Positions 1 to 8,776 of a DNA stretch of 31,659 nucleotides are shown piece by piece (positions within the stretch are counted from its first letter, which is position 1; every line of letters begins with the position of its first letter). The stretch covers positions 1 through 31,659 of the forward strand of contig JAGXHZ010000106.1 in NCBI GenBank assembly GCA_024635855.1. The letters are read 5' to 3'. The notes below the pieces were generated by a model that ran no database searches, was not told the DNA's origin, and saw nothing but the letters and a program-made list of their open reading frames with translations. The translations under genes were made by a program, and so were the position numbers. The stretch comes from Sulfuricurvum sp. GTDB lineage: Bacteria; Campylobacterota; Campylobacteria; Campylobacterales; Sulfurimonadaceae.

Positions 1-969
1 TACACGGAGATTATCTGCAACAACCCACAAGTGAAGAACATTTTCACGATACAAATCGTTACGGATACGCCCTACAAACGTTTCGTTTTGATCCATGCAC
101 AGAGATGGCATCGGATAGATACTCTCTTCTGGGGTATCTAAAATAATAATATTCGGTGCTTTACGTAAAAGTTCACGTGCTTCATCGGCATTGACCGCAC
201 CATCGAAGGTGAGGGTGAGGGTTTCTGCATGGCCGCGTAATGTCGGGATACGAACACACGTTGCACTGACTTCAATGTCTTTGTGCATGATCTTTTGCGT
301 CTCATTCACCATTTTTAATTCTTCTTTTGTATAGCCTGTATCGGTAAAAGAATCGATTTGAGGAATGGCATTGAGTGCGATGCGGTGAGGGAATTTTTTT
401 GGCTGGGTGTCATCGAGTTTGAAAGCGAAAAAAGCTTGCATTTGTTCAACGAGCTCTTCCATTGCGGATTTTCCAGCACCCGAGGTTGCTTGATAGGTGC
501 TGACATCAATGCGTTGTAAATCGTAGGCATCATCGAGAGGCTTAAGGGCTTGAACCATTTGGATAGTGGAACAGTTCGGATTGGCAATGATTCCGCGATT
601 ACGCCATTGGGCAATATCCTCAGGGTTTACTTCAGGGACGACGAGAGGAACATCTTCAAACATCCGAAAATGACTGGTATTGTCGATGACGACAGCACCC
701 GCAGCAGCTGCATACGGAGCAAACTCTGCTGAAATATTTCCACCGGCACTAAAGAGGGCAATTTCAATATTTTCTTCATCAAAAATAGTCTTTGTTAATT
801 CTTGAATGGGGAGTTCTTCATTATTGAATGTTACCGTTTTTCCAACGCTTCGTGCGCTGGCAAGTGGGACAATTTTTGCGAAAGGAAAGTCAATTTCCTC
901 AAAAACACGTAAGATTTCTTCACCGACAGCACCGCTGGCACCAACAATTGCGACGTTATAACGTTTCAT
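1..969 (-). CDS. asd: Aspartate-semialdehyde dehydrogenase, C-terminus cut by window edge
   Basis: Reduces L-aspartyl phosphate to L-aspartate semialdehyde with NADPH, the branch point to lysine/diaminopimelate, threonine and methionine. Read by hand on the minus strand, the frame is open for 323 codons from the ATG at 969 to the left edge. The N-terminal GASGAVGEE is the NADP-binding loop, NPNCST holds the catalytic cysteine, and ATSGAGKSAMEEL and HRIALNAIPQID are family signatures. The family is usually around 340 residues, so only a short C-terminal piece is missing. An AGGAA ribosome site lies 7-8 nt before the start. It follows flgR on the same strand but has its own TATAAT box at 1004-1009, so it need not depend on flagellar transcription. 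The C. jejuni asd gene occupies the same place after flgR. Confidence 0.95.
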   Translation of the reverse strand, partial: MKRYNVAIVGASGAVGEEILRVFEEIDFPFAKIVPLASARSVGKTVTFNNEELPIQELTKTIFDEENIEIALFSAGGNISAEFAPYAAAAGAVVIDNTSHFRMFEDVPLVVPEVNPEDIAQWRNRGIIANPNCSTIQMVQALKPLDDAYDLQRIDVSTYQATSGAGKSAMEELVEQMQAFFAFKLDDTQPKKFPHRIALNAIPQIDSFTDTGYTKEELKMVNETQKIMHKDIEVSATCVRIPTLRGHAETLTLTFDGAVNADEARELLRKAPNIIILDTPEESIYPMPSLCMDQNETFVGRIRNDLYRENVLHLWVVADNLRV

Positions 970-1003
970 GGACAAGTTCCTAAAAGTGGATAATAATTTC
1001 GCG

Positions 1004-1009
1004 ATTATA
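1004..1009 (-). promoter_or_regulatory. Predicted -10 box of asd
   Basis: A perfect TATAAT on the minus strand lies about 35 bp upstream of the asd ATG, predicting a start near 997 and a leader of about 28 nt. No clear -35 hexamer is visible, which is usual for Campylobacterota housekeeping promoters. Confidence 0.6.
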
Positions 1010-1043
1010 GCGGATGATGGCTTTTAAGTGATTGAATGTTTTG

Positions 1044-1109
1044 ATCCCGTTCGTGGTGAGCTTGTCGAACTATGAACCTACCCTTCGACAAGCTCAGGGC
1101 GAACGGGAT
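1044..1109. repeat. REP-like palindromic element between flgR and asd
   Basis: Two 26-nt arms (1044-1069 and 1084-1109) are inverted copies matching at 23 of 26 positions, separated by 14 nt. The right arm contains TTCGACAAGCTCAGGGCGAA, a core I recognise from dispersed intergenic palindromes in many bacterial genomes. It abuts the flgR stop codon and is more GC-rich than other spacers here. As RNA it would form a strong hairpin in either direction and could end or stabilise the flgR transcript, but no T-run follows. A mobile REP/MITE-type origin is inference. Confidence 0.75.
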
Positions 1110-1110
1110 A

Positions 1111-2265
1111 TTAAACCCTCCCAAACCCTCGTGCTTCTAAAAACAAATCATTGATGCCGATACAATCTCCATCGCTGAGTATCGCAGAACGCTCAACTAC
1201 GGAGATCAGTTCGCGGATATTGCCTGGCCATGTGTAGAGTTGCAAAGCGGCTTTGGCTTCATCATCAAAGGATTTTGTATTAAAGTTGTATTGGGTGCAG
1301 TTTTGTTCCAAGATGGCAGTTGCGATAGGGAGTATCTCTTCACGTCGTTCTCGAAGAGGGGGGATGGAAAGGGGGATAGTATTGAGTCGGTAATAGAGAT
1401 CTTCTCTAAATTTTCCTTCTTGGATGTTTTGCTGTAAGTTCGCATTGGTGGCGCAAATGATTCGAACGTCGATTTTGATACTTTTTGAAGAACCAAGCCG
1501 TCTGATTTCACGCTCTTGTAAGACCCGTAAGAGTTTTGCTTGGAGAGAGTAGGGCATTTCTGCGATTTCATCGAGAAAGAGTGTCCCGCCGTTTGCCGAT
1601 TCGAATTGTCCTATTTTTGTTTCTATGGCATCAGTGAATGACCCTTTTTCAAATCCAAAGAGTTCACTTTCAATCAAATTTTCAGGAATTGCTGCCATGT
1701 TGATGGCAACAAAAGGTTTATCAAAACGAGATGATTTTTCATGAATATGGCAGGCAAAAACCTCTTTTCCCACACCGCTTTCACCCAGCAATAAGATACT
1801 TGCATCGGTACGCGCCGCTTTATCGATGTAGGTGAGAAGTTTTTCAAGGGCAGGGGATGTTCCTAAAAAAGAACCGGATTTAAGGGCACATTTGGGAGCA
1901 GATTTTTTTATCTTTTTTTGTACGGTAGCACTTGGTTCGATGGCGGCTACGAGTGTTTCGATTTCGAAAGGTTTAAGTAAGAAGTCTTTGACACCAAGCT
2001 GTATGGATTCGATGGCGCGTGAAAGGGTTGCATTGCCGGTAATGAAGATAATCTCATATTTTCCCGCCAGCGTTTTGGCAAACTCAATGCCATCCATTCC
2101 CGGCATGTTGATGTCACTGATGATAAGTTCAAACGATTCATCCAGTTTTTTGAGGGCGTCTTTGGGATTTTTGAAGGTATGCACTTCGAAATTTGGATAG
2201 TCTGACATAGCAATTTCGAGTGATTTACGCATATTAATATCGTCTTCAACAATGGCGATTTTCAT
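1111..2265 (-). CDS. flgR: Sigma-54-dependent flagellar response regulator FlgR, lacking HTH domain
   Basis: Activates RpoN-dependent flagellar promoters after phosphorylation by the FlgS kinase. The 384 residues comprise a receiver (about 1-115, phospho-acceptor Asp51 in SDINMPGMDG) and an AAA+ domain with Walker A GESGVGKE at 161-168, Walker B GTLFLDE at 227-233 and the sigma-54 contact loop KGSFTDA at 207-213, a variant of GAFTGA. The protein ends soon after the NIRELISVVERSAIL segment, so the usual C-terminal Fis-type helix-turn-helix is absent. The N-terminus (MKIAIVEDDINMRKSLE), the FTDA loop and the missing HTH all match Helicobacter FlgR. The start has an AAGGGG ribosome site, and the gene lies 14 nt after flgQ. 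Confidence 0.93.
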   Translation of the reverse strand: MKIAIVEDDINMRKSLEIAMSDYPNFEVHTFKNPKDALKKLDESFELIISDINMPGMDGIEFAKTLAGKYEIIFITGNATLSRAIESIQLGVKDFLLKPFEIETLVAAIEPSATVQKKIKKSAPKCALKSGSFLGTSPALEKLLTYIDKAARTDASILLLGESGVGKEVFACHIHEKSSRFDKPFVAINMAAIPENLIESELFGFEKGSFTDAIETKIGQFESANGGTLFLDEIAEMPYSLQAKLLRVLQEREIRRLGSSKSIKIDVRIICATNANLQQNIQEGKFREDLYYRLNTIPLSIPPLRERREEILPIATAILEQNCTQYNFNTKSFDDEAKAALQLYTWPGNIRELISVVERSAILSDGDCIGINDLFLEARGFGRV

Positions 2266-2279
2266 AATGGCACTGCCCC

Positions 2280-2684
2280 TTATTGTAATAAGGTTATTGT
2301 AGCAGTGTCATCATTAAACTCGACTGCATAGCAGTGGGTTGGCAGGGTGAGGGTTTCAGTGGAATTTTGAGATTGAATCCCAATGGTTTGGTGACTTTGG
2401 ACATGGAGACTTTGCTGTGTTACAAAGGTGAAAAATTCATTTTCATTTTGAGAAAGGGTGTTTTCTAGCCGTTCATCTGGTTGGCGAGGGAGAATGATAC
2501 TTTGTTTTTTTATCCCAACGCAGGGGGTCATAGATTTGGATACAGAAAGTTTTTCAGTTTGAACCGTAGAGTTTTTGGTCGTGACACGATAGCCGATAAG
2601 AAAATCATCTCCTATCAGGGTGCACGCACTGATTATTTGGAAAGCTGCGAGTAAGAGAGGACGATTTCGAGTTCGATTTCGCAT
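2280..2684 (-). CDS. flgQ: FlgQ-like motility lipoprotein
   Basis: A 134-residue exported protein between flgP and flgR, the position of C. jejuni flgQ, which is needed for FlgP stability and motility. The basic, hydrophobic N-terminus (RNRPLLLAAF) runs into ISAC, a plausible lipobox with Cys21, so the mature protein is probably an outer-membrane lipoprotein. The remainder has no motif I recognise and is rich in Thr, Ser and Gln. Its first 52 nt overlap the end of flgP, suggesting translational coupling; the ribosome site before ATG 2684 is weak (AAAGACGG). The name rests mainly on synteny, since sequence conservation in this family is low. Confidence 0.7.
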   Translation of the reverse strand: MRNRTRNRPLLLAAFQIISACTLIGDDFLIGYRVTTKNSTVQTEKLSVSKSMTPCVGIKKQSIILPRQPDERLENTLSQNENEFFTFVTQQSLHVQSHQTIGIQSQNSTETLTLPTHCYAVEFNDDTATITLLQ

Positions 2685-3085
2685 AAACCGTCTTTAAAAG
2701 TAGTATCCATTACATTGGCACCGCGAACCATGGCTTCAACTGAAGTACGAACGGTTGAACGTTGAAGCATCATATTTTTAACAAAGTCTTGACCTTCGAC
2801 ATGAACACCTTGAATACGCTCAGCGATCTGACGGTAGCCATCCGCCATTGCGGCACGTTTTGCTAACGCGTATGCTTGTGCAGGTGACGCAGTTACGCTA
2901 GGTGCAACACCTTGTCCAAAGACAGTAATGACTAGTTCACGCGTTGCTGAGAGAGAGGGCTCTACGCAATTACCGTCCGTTCCGCTATAAACACAGCGAA
3001 CTTTTACGTCATCTTTAGAGGACAAGAGTTCTGCTTGCAAGAAGGATGCGCTAAGGATAAATGCCAAAGCTAGTGAATATTTCAT
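2633..3085 (-). CDS. flgP: FlgP-like outer-membrane motility protein (LPP20 family)
   Basis: A 150-residue secreted protein. In Campylobacter, FlgP builds the basal disk around the flagellar motor. Here it begins with a signal peptide (KYSLALAFILSASFLQA, probably cleaved before ELL), followed by an LPP20-type region with ATRELVITVFGQGVAP, a Tyr-Ala-Leu-Ala-Lys-Arg-Ala-Ala-Met helix (AYALAKRAAMADGYRQIAE) and a closing beta-rich stretch. There is no cysteine at the cleavage site, so unlike the lipoprotein form I recall for Campylobacter it does not look lipid-modified. An AAAGGAA ribosome site precedes ATG 3085. It lies 47 nt downstream of the gyrA stop and overlaps flgQ. Confidence 0.82.
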   Translation of the reverse strand: MKYSLALAFILSASFLQAELLSSKDDVKVRCVYSGTDGNCVEPSLSATRELVITVFGQGVAPSVTASPAQAYALAKRAAMADGYRQIAERIQGVHVEGQDFVKNMMLQRSTVRTSVEAMVRGANVMDTTFKDGLCEIELEIVLSYSQLSK

Positions 3086-3108
3086 GGTTAGGTTCCTTTA
3101 ATAGGCTA

Positions 3109-3137
3109 AATAGTATCTGACTTAAGCAAATACTATT
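3109..3137 (-). other. AT-rich inverted repeat at the gyrA stop codon
   Basis: Perfect 8-bp arms AATAGTAT/ATACTATT (3109-3116 and 3130-3137) enclose a 13-nt loop containing CTTAAG. The gyrA stop codon (3133-3135) lies inside one arm. No T-run follows, so it is a weak terminator candidate or a processing hairpin between gyrA and flgP. Confidence 0.4.
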
Positions 3138-5622
3138 CCAAAATTAAAGTTCCTTCTTCCCCTTCACCTTCTTCGCCATTTTCTTCGTCTTCTTCTTTTT
3201 TCGGACAACGGGAGATACTTTTTACGTCATCACCTTTGATGATATAAACACCGCTGGTGTTACGTCCGGATTTGGCAATGGTTTGCATATCAACACGGAT
3301 CATTTTACCGCTCTTAGTGAGTGCCATCATGTCCATGGTTTCATCGACCATGAGACATCCGACAACGGTTGTGCCTGTTTTGGCATTGAGTTTCATAGCG
3401 ATAACACCGGTTCCAGCACGGTTGGTGAGACGGTATTCTTCGGCAGTTGTACGTTTTCCAATCCCTTTTTCACTGACCATCAAGATCTCTTGTTCGTCAT
3501 TTTTGATGATGTTAGCGTCTACTACGACGTCACCCTCGATTTTAAACTTGATACCACGAACACCGCGTGTACTGCGTCCTTGGTCACGGGTTTTTTCAAT
3601 TTCGAATTTGATACATTGGGCAAACTTCGTCACGATAAAGAGGTATTTTGTCTCTTCGGTTGCAATGTAGGCAGTGATAAGCGCGTCATCATCATCAAGG
3701 ACAATAGCGCGAACGCCATTACTGCGAACGTTTGAGAATTCATTGAGAGCAGTACGTTTGACCACTCCGTTTTGGGTGAAGAATACGAGAGATTTGTTTT
3801 CATCAAAATCACTGGTTGGAATGATAGAACGGATTTTCTCATCGGCTTCGAGGTTGATGAGATTGACAACCGCTTTACCTTTTGCAGTACGAGATCCTTC
3901 TGGGATTTTATACACTTTGAGCCAGTGAAGCTGTCCACGATCGGTGACGAACATCAAAGTATCGTGAGTATTGCATGTAAAGAATTTTTCGATAAAGTCA
4001 TCATCGTAGGTGGTAACGGCAATTTTGCCTTTTCCGCCGCGACGCTGTTTTTCATACGCCATAAGAGGGACGCGCTTGATGTATCCACGGTGAGAAATGG
4101 TAACAACCATTGGCTCGTTCGGGATCAAATCTTCGATGTTAATATCATCATAGTTGTCTTCGATTTCGGTGACACGATCAATATTAAACTGTTCTAAGAG
4201 TTCAACAAATTCACCTTTGATAATATCTTTGAGAACCTCTTCACTTCGAAGAATGCTCTCTAAATATTCAACGTGTGCTAAAATTTCTTTGAGCTCATTT
4301 TCGATTTTTTCACGTTCAAGTCCTGTAAGACGTTGAAGACGCATATCCAAAATCGCTTGGGCTTGGATAGGTGAGAAACCAAACTCTTCAATCAGTCCAT
4401 TTTTAGCATTTTCACCATCTTTGCTTGCACGGATAAGCTTGATAATGGCTTCAATGTGATCAAGTGCTTTTTTCAAACCTTCCAAGATATGGGCACGGGC
4501 TTTAGCTTTTTCTAGGTCAAAAATTGTTCGGCGAATAATGACTGTTTTACGGTGATTAACAAAATGACCCAGCATTTCAAGGAGTGAGAATATACGAGGC
4601 TCTTGGTTGAAAACCGAAAGCATAATAATTCCAAAGGTCGTTTCCATATTAGTAGATTTGTAAAGATTGTTGAGGACGATTTCGCTCATCGCATCACGCT
4701 TGAGCTCTATAACGACACGAATTCCTTCACGATCCGATTCATCCCGAATTTCGCTGATTCCCTCGATGTACTTATCTTTAACCAAATCCGCGATGGTTTC
4801 AATCAGACGCGCTTTATTGACTTGGTACGGAAGCTCATCAATAACGATAACATCTTTATTGGCTTTTTTCTCGATATGAGTTTTGGCACGTACGCGGATA
4901 CGCCCACGACCTGTTTCGTATGCGTCTAAAATCCCTTTTTTACCGTAAATTGTTCCACCGGTAGGAAAGTCAGGAGCTTTGATAAACTGCATAATCTCAA
5001 TGAGTGAGGCATTAGGATTGTCCATAAGATGCACCAATGCACTAAGAACTTCTTTTGGATTGTGTGGAGGAATATTTGTCGCCATACCGACAGCAATACC
5101 GCTGGAACCATTGATAAGAAGATTGGGAACACGTGCAGGAAGAACGACAGGCTCAACGGTTGTTCCATCGTAGTTTTCTACCATATTGACGGTATCTTTT
5201 TCAAGATCTTTTAGAAGTTCTCCTGCGTAACGGGTCATACGTGCTTCGGTATAACGCATGGCTGCCGCGTTGTCTCCATCGACGGAACCAAAGTTTCCTT
5301 GACCATCCACAAGCGGCATGCGCATTGCAAACGGTTGTGCCATACGGACAAGTGCATCATAAACCGAAGTATCACCGTGCGGATGGTATTGACCGATTAC
5401 GTCACCGACGATACGGGCGGATTTTTTGTATTTAGCACCTGCTGAGAGGCTTAGTTTGTCCATCGCATACAAAATACGTCGATGAACCGGTTTAAGTCCA
5501 TCACGTACATCCGGCAAAGCCCGTCCGATGATAACACTCATAGAGTAGTCAAGATAACTGCTCTTTAGTGTGTCTTCTATATTAATATCGTGAATTTCGC
5601 TGTTGTCTAGCAAATCGTTCAT
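3133..5622 (-). CDS. gyrA: DNA gyrase subunit A
   Basis: Breakage-reunion subunit of DNA gyrase, which introduces negative supercoils with GyrB. I chose ATG 5622 (829 residues): it has a GGGGA ribosome site about 6 nt upstream and lies about 27 nt after a predicted transcription start. An in-frame ATG at 5667 lies upstream of that promoter. The N-terminal domain opens with [20 protein letters not shown]; the catalytic tyrosine is Tyr124 in [10 protein letters not shown]. The quinolone-contact segment reads [17 protein letters not shown] (Thr85, Ser86, Asp89). The C-terminal wheel carries the GyrA box QRRGGKG, and the protein ends in a Glu-rich acidic tail. Full length for the family. Confidence 0.97.
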   Translation of the reverse strand: MNDLLDNSEIHDINIEDTLKSSYLDYSMSVIIGRALPDVRDGLKPVHRRILYAMDKLSLSAGAKYKKSARIVGDVIGQYHPHGDTSVYDALVRMAQPFAMRMPLVDGQGNFGSVDGDNAAAMRYTEARMTRYAGELLKDLEKDTVNMVENYDGTTVEPVVLPARVPNLLINGSSGIAVGMATNIPPHNPKEVLSALVHLMDNPNASLIEIMQFIKAPDFPTGGTIYGKKGILDAYETGRGRIRVRAKTHIEKKANKDVIVIDELPYQVNKARLIETIADLVKDKYIEGISEIRDESDREGIRVVIELKRDAMSEIVLNNLYKSTNMETTFGIIMLSVFNQEPRIFSLLEMLGHFVNHRKTVIIRRTIFDLEKAKARAHILEGLKKALDHIEAIIKLIRASKDGENAKNGLIEEFGFSPIQAQAILDMRLQRLTGLEREKIENELKEILAHVEYLESILRSEEVLKDIIKGEFVELLEQFNIDRVTEIEDNYDDINIEDLIPNEPMVVTISHRGYIKRVPLMAYEKQRRGGKGKIAVTTYDDDFIEKFFTCNTHDTLMFVTDRGQLHWLKVYKIPEGSRTAKGKAVVNLINLEADEKIRSIIPTSDFDENKSLVFFTQNGVVKRTALNEFSNVRSNGVRAIVLDDDDALITAYIATEETKYLFIVTKFAQCIKFEIEKTRDQGRSTRGVRGIKFKIEGDVVVDANIIKNDEQEILMVSEKGIGKRTTAEEYRLTNRAGTGVIAMKLNAKTGTTVVGCLMVDETMDMMALTKSGKMIRVDMQTIAKSGRNTSGVYIIKGDDVKSISRCPKKEEDEENGEEGEGEEGTLILE

Positions 5623-5655
5623 GCAGTCCCCGAAAAAGTGAAGATTAAGTTTTCG

Positions 5656-5661
5656 ATTATA
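5656..5661 (-). promoter_or_regulatory. Predicted -10 box of gyrA
   Basis: TATAAT on the minus strand, giving a predicted start near 5649 and a leader of about 27 nt before ATG 5622. This placement argues against the longer reading from 5667. Confidence 0.6.
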
Positions 5662-5828
5662 GCTCAATGAGGCTTAAATTCTAAAAGTCTACTTTTTTGT
5701 TCGCTGTACACTAATGGTATAACATTAGGAGCAGAGTTTTTGAATACCATATATATCTCATTTTTGGATGCTATCATCATTGCTCGTTCGTTTTAATCTT
5801 TTATGTAAGAATCTAAAAAGAGGTATAA

Positions 5829-6710
5829 ATGGTTGAAAATAAAATCGTATTTATTCGGATAATGATGCTTGTGCTTGTGGTATTTGGAGAGATGCACGCA
5901 TCATCTATTGGGATGTTATCTCCTAGAGACTACGGTATAGCTCAATCAAACGAGAAGAATGTAATTTTTTATCGATTAAGCGGAGATGAAGATTATGCGG
6001 TCAATATCAAAATAGATAATAAGATCGTAGGTTCGTTATTGCCAAATCGTTACACTCAAACAAAAGTACACACAGATAAAATTATTGTAGGCGTAGTTGA
6101 ACGAGATGCTGTCATCTATGAAACTTCTTATAATTTACCCATAATTAGTAGCGCGGAAAGTATATATTTTAGAGTTTATGAAGCATCCAAAGGCAGATTT
6201 GTTCTGATTTTATTTAATCCAGAAACGGCTAGAAGTGAAATTTCATCTCTGAATTTAAAATCCACTGATAACAACTTGTCTGCTTCAAAATTCACTCCGC
6301 CTGAGGTCAAATCTCCAATCATTCTTTCTGCTGTACATAAAAGTATTACTGTGAGCGCAGATGCTTTGTTTCCATTGAACAGTTCTTATTTTAAACGAGC
6401 AAGTATGGCAAAAATAACTACATTAATGGATAAAATAGGCAAGAGTGATGTTAAAGTGAGTGCTTTACGCATCACTGGGTATACGGATATTGTGGGAGAT
6501 GATAATTACAATTTATGGTTATCTCAAAGAAGAGCACATAAAGTAGCGGATTATTTGCAGGCTCACGGTCTGAATATACCTATGAAGATCATTGCTCTTG
6601 GAGAAGCTCATCCCATCAGCGAGGGGTGTGAAAGATTGACATTATCAAAATTGTATGAATGTTTACAAAGTGATAGAAGAGTTGTGATTGAGTTAATCGG
6701 TCAAAAATAA
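5829..6710 (+). CDS. Exported protein with C-terminal OmpA peptidoglycan-binding domain
   Basis: A 293-residue envelope protein. Residues 1-25 form a signal peptide ending near MHASS. The middle (about 45-95) has a YRLSGDEDYAVNIKIDNKIVGSL pattern like the small beta domain (DUF2846 type) of some surface lipoproteins; this is a weak resemblance. The C-terminal third is an OmpA-like domain: ITGYTDIVGDDNYNLWLSQRRA carries the Asp and Arg that bind diaminopimelate in peptidoglycan, and a Cys pair about ten residues apart precedes the end. It is likely tethered to the cell wall from the periplasm or outer membrane. An AAAGAGG site precedes the ATG. The gene is divergent from gyrA and 157 nt from amt1, and appears monocistronic. 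Confidence 0.85.
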   Translation: MVENKIVFIRIMMLVLVVFGEMHASSIGMLSPRDYGIAQSNEKNVIFYRLSGDEDYAVNIKIDNKIVGSLLPNRYTQTKVHTDKIIVGVVERDAVIYETSYNLPIISSAESIYFRVYEASKGRFVLILFNPETARSEISSLNLKSTDNNLSASKFTPPEVKSPIILSAVHKSITVSADALFPLNSSYFKRASMAKITTLMDKIGKSDVKVSALRITGYTDIVGDDNYNLWLSQRRAHKVADYLQAHGLNIPMKIIALGEAHPISEGCERLTLSKLYECLQSDRRVVIELIGQK

Positions 6711-6771
6711 TTTCAAAAGAAAAAATTGATTATGTAGGCAATAAGGCTTAATTTTTGTTAACAGAGAATAG

Positions 6772-6788
6772 TGATTAAATTTTAAGCA
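6772..6788. promoter_or_regulatory. Palindromic motif upstream of amt1, shared with amt2
   Basis: TGATTAAATTTTAAGCA differs at one of 17 positions from the perfect palindrome TGATTAAATTTTAATCA at 8692-8708. It ends 32 nt before the predicted -10 box of amt1, almost the same distance as the amt2 copy (31 nt). The centre is about 53 bp upstream of the predicted transcription start, a typical activator position. Confidence 0.5.
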
Positions 6789-6820
6789 ATAAATCACAGA
6801 TAACTGTTTTGTTTTGTATG

Positions 6821-6826
6821 TAGAAT
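6821..6826 (+). promoter_or_regulatory. Predicted -10 box of amt1
   Basis: TAGAAT, with no recognisable -35 hexamer. It predicts a start near 6833 and a 35-nt leader that includes the strong AAAAAGGAG ribosome site. Confidence 0.5.
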
Positions 6827-6867
6827 GGTGGTTGAGTTTTTGATAACACATTTAAAAAGGAGAAAAG

Positions 6868-8220
6868 ATGAAGAAATTCATTTTACCATCACTACTTTTG
6901 CCGGTATTGGCATTGGCAGAAGAGGTTGCGGTAGCTGTAGAAGCTGTAGTTGAGCCCGTTGTAGAACCTGTGCTTAATTCAGGTGATACTGCGTGGATGA
7001 TGATGTCAACAGCATTAGTAATGCTTATGACACCGGTAGGTTTGGCGCTGTTCTACGGCGGTATGACGAGAGCAAAAAATGTTCTTAATACCTATGCTAT
7101 GGTTTTTGGTGCATTTGTAGTTGGTTTTATCGTGTGGATTATCGCAGGATATTCACTTGCATTTGGTACGATGGAAGGACCAATGAATCAAGTCATCGGC
7201 GGATTTGGCAATGTGATGCTTAACGGTATTGCGTGGACTGATTTTACGAACGTTGATTTGGGTCAGCTTTATCCTAAATATGTGTTTGTTGTGTTCCAAG
7301 GAACGTTTGCGGCCATTACTGTTGCGATTGCATCGGGTTCAGTGATTGAGCGTATGAAGTTCTCTACATGGATGGTGTTTGTTGCGATTTGGGTTTTAGC
7401 AGTTTATGCTCCGATTACACACATGGTATGGGGTGGCGGTTACCTTTTCAACGAAGGTGCTCTTGACTTCGCAGGTGGTACGGTTGTTCACATGAACGGT
7501 GGTTTGGCTGGTTTGGTATTGGCTCTTTTAATTGGCAAACGTGCCGGTTATCCAAAAACAGCGATGAAACCTGCGAGTGTTATTTTGACAGCACTGGGTG
7601 CAGGTCTTCTTTGGTTCGGTTGGTACGGCTTTAACGGCGGATCAGCGTTTGGTGCTAATGCAATCGCGGGTGTTGCGTATTTGACTACGACTATTGCGGC
7701 TTCTATTGCAACGATTACATGGATCGCATTGGAATACATGGTATTCAAGAAAGCAACTTTATTGGGTGCGGCAACGGGTGCTATCGCAGGACTTGTTGCG
7801 ATTACTCCGGCTGCTGGTTTTGTTTTGGTACAGGGTGCTTTCATTATTGGTATCCTCGGTGCGATCATCGCATTCTTCGGTGTCATGCTTATGAAGAAAA
7901 AATTGGGCTATGATGATTCTTTGGATGCGTTTGGTGTTCACTTTCTTGCAGGTCTTTGGGGAGCGATTGCAACCGGTATCTTCGCTGTCAACGACAAAGC
8001 ATTGTTATGGGATGGTCCATTAAAAGAGTCAGGCGATCGTATGGGACAAATCATGGTTCAGCTTGAATCTGTAGCACTTGTTGGTGCCTTTACCTTGATT
8101 GGAACCGTTGTAGTGTATTATATCGCTATGGCAATTACAGGCGGATCACGTGTGAATGAAGAAGAAGAGAGCATGGGTCTTGATGAATCAGTACACGGTG
8201 AGCGTGGGTTCAACCTTTGA
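6868..8220 (+). CDS. amt: Ammonium transporter (Amt/Rh family), first copy
   Basis: Inner-membrane ammonium channel of 450 residues. A signal peptide (1-17, KKFILPSLLLPVLALA) and an acidic, Val/Pro-rich linker (18-38) precede about eleven membrane segments. Diagnostic residues are present: the twin pore histidines His208 (DFAGGTVVHMNGG) and His358 (DAFGVHFLAGLWG), the conserved Asp200, the FQGTF outer phenylalanine gate and LWFGWYGFNGGS. The cytoplasmic C-terminal tail, which in this family docks PII, ends with many acidic residues. A very good AAAAAGGAG site precedes the ATG. It is followed by glnK, the standard pairing that lets PII shut the channel when nitrogen is plentiful. A hairpin plus T-run separates the two genes. 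Confidence 0.96.
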   Translation: MKKFILPSLLLPVLALAEEVAVAVEAVVEPVVEPVLNSGDTAWMMMSTALVMLMTPVGLALFYGGMTRAKNVLNTYAMVFGAFVVGFIVWIIAGYSLAFGTMEGPMNQVIGGFGNVMLNGIAWTDFTNVDLGQLYPKYVFVVFQGTFAAITVAIASGSVIERMKFSTWMVFVAIWVLAVYAPITHMVWGGGYLFNEGALDFAGGTVVHMNGGLAGLVLALLIGKRAGYPKTAMKPASVILTALGAGLLWFGWYGFNGGSAFGANAIAGVAYLTTTIAASIATITWIALEYMVFKKATLLGAATGAIAGLVAITPAAGFVLVQGAFIIGILGAIIAFFGVMLMKKKLGYDDSLDAFGVHFLAGLWGAIATGIFAVNDKALLWDGPLKESGDRMGQIMVQLESVALVGAFTLIGTVVVYYIAMAITGGSRVNEEEESMGLDESVHGERGFNL

Positions 8221-8227
8221 TTTGAAC

Positions 8228-8251
8228 GCCAAAGGAATTTATCCCTTTGGC
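8228..8251 (+). other. Inverted repeat just after amt1
   Basis: Perfect 8-bp arms GCCAAAGG/CCTTTGGC around an 8-nt loop, 8 nt after the amt1 stop. No T-run follows directly, so it may stabilise the amt1 mRNA 3' end ahead of the terminator at 8279. Confidence 0.5.
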
Positions 8252-8278
8252 TACGCTAGCCGCTATGGCACTAAAGCT

Positions 8279-8302
8279 TGCCTCTTACGAGGCAGATTTT
8301 TT
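8279..8302 (+). terminator. Rho-independent terminator or attenuator between amt1 and glnK
   Basis: Stem TGCCTC/GAGGCA with a TTAC tetraloop, followed by GATTTTTT. It lies 59 nt after amt1 and 44 nt before glnK. Either amt1 transcripts end here and glnK is made by read-through, or glnK has its own weak promoter. Confidence 0.65.
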
Positions 8303-8325
8303 GCCCACAGCCTTGAGTTTTCTAA

Positions 8326-8685
<360 letters not shown>

Positions 8686-8691
8686 TCCTAT

Positions 8692-8708
8692 TGATTAAAT
8701 TTTAATCA
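8692..8708. promoter_or_regulatory. Perfect palindrome upstream of amt2, shared with amt1
   Basis: TGATTAAATTTTAATCA has 8-bp arms around one central base. It starts 7 nt after the glnK stop and ends 31 nt before the amt2 -10 box. Its centre is about 52 bp upstream of the predicted start, matching the amt1 copy at 6772-6788. Confidence 0.55.
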
Positions 8709-8739
8709 CTCTTTCTACTCCAATCCTTGTGATTGGAAC

Positions 8740-8745
8740 TATAAT
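8740..8745 (+). promoter_or_regulatory. Predicted -10 box of amt2
   Basis: A perfect TATAAT in the glnK-amt2 spacer, giving a predicted start near 8752 and a leader of about 25 nt. No good -35 hexamer is visible, consistent with an activator-dependent promoter. Confidence 0.6.
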
Positions 8746-8748
8746 GCA

Positions 8749-8772
8749 CACCTTTATTTAAAATCAAAGGTG
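8749..8772 (+). promoter_or_regulatory. Hairpin overlapping the amt2 ribosome binding site
   Basis: 7-bp arms CACCTTT (8749-8755) and AAAGGTG (8766-8772). The right arm is the Shine-Dalgarno sequence of amt2, whose ATG is at 8777. If transcription starts at or before 8749, the folded leader would hide the ribosome site; if it starts at 8752 or later, the stem is shortened. Confidence 0.4.
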
Positions 8773-8776
8773 TTGC

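Noticed and set aside
5381..5388. Quinolone-resistance change in GyrA (Thr-Ser instead of Ser-Ala of E. coli)
   Set aside because: Thr at this position is the wild-type residue in Campylobacter, so it does not indicate a resistance mutation.
5623..5667. Longer GyrA reading from ATG 5667
   Set aside because: A TATAAT at 5656-5661 and a GGGGA site before ATG 5622 place the true start downstream; the extra 15 residues are not GyrA-like.
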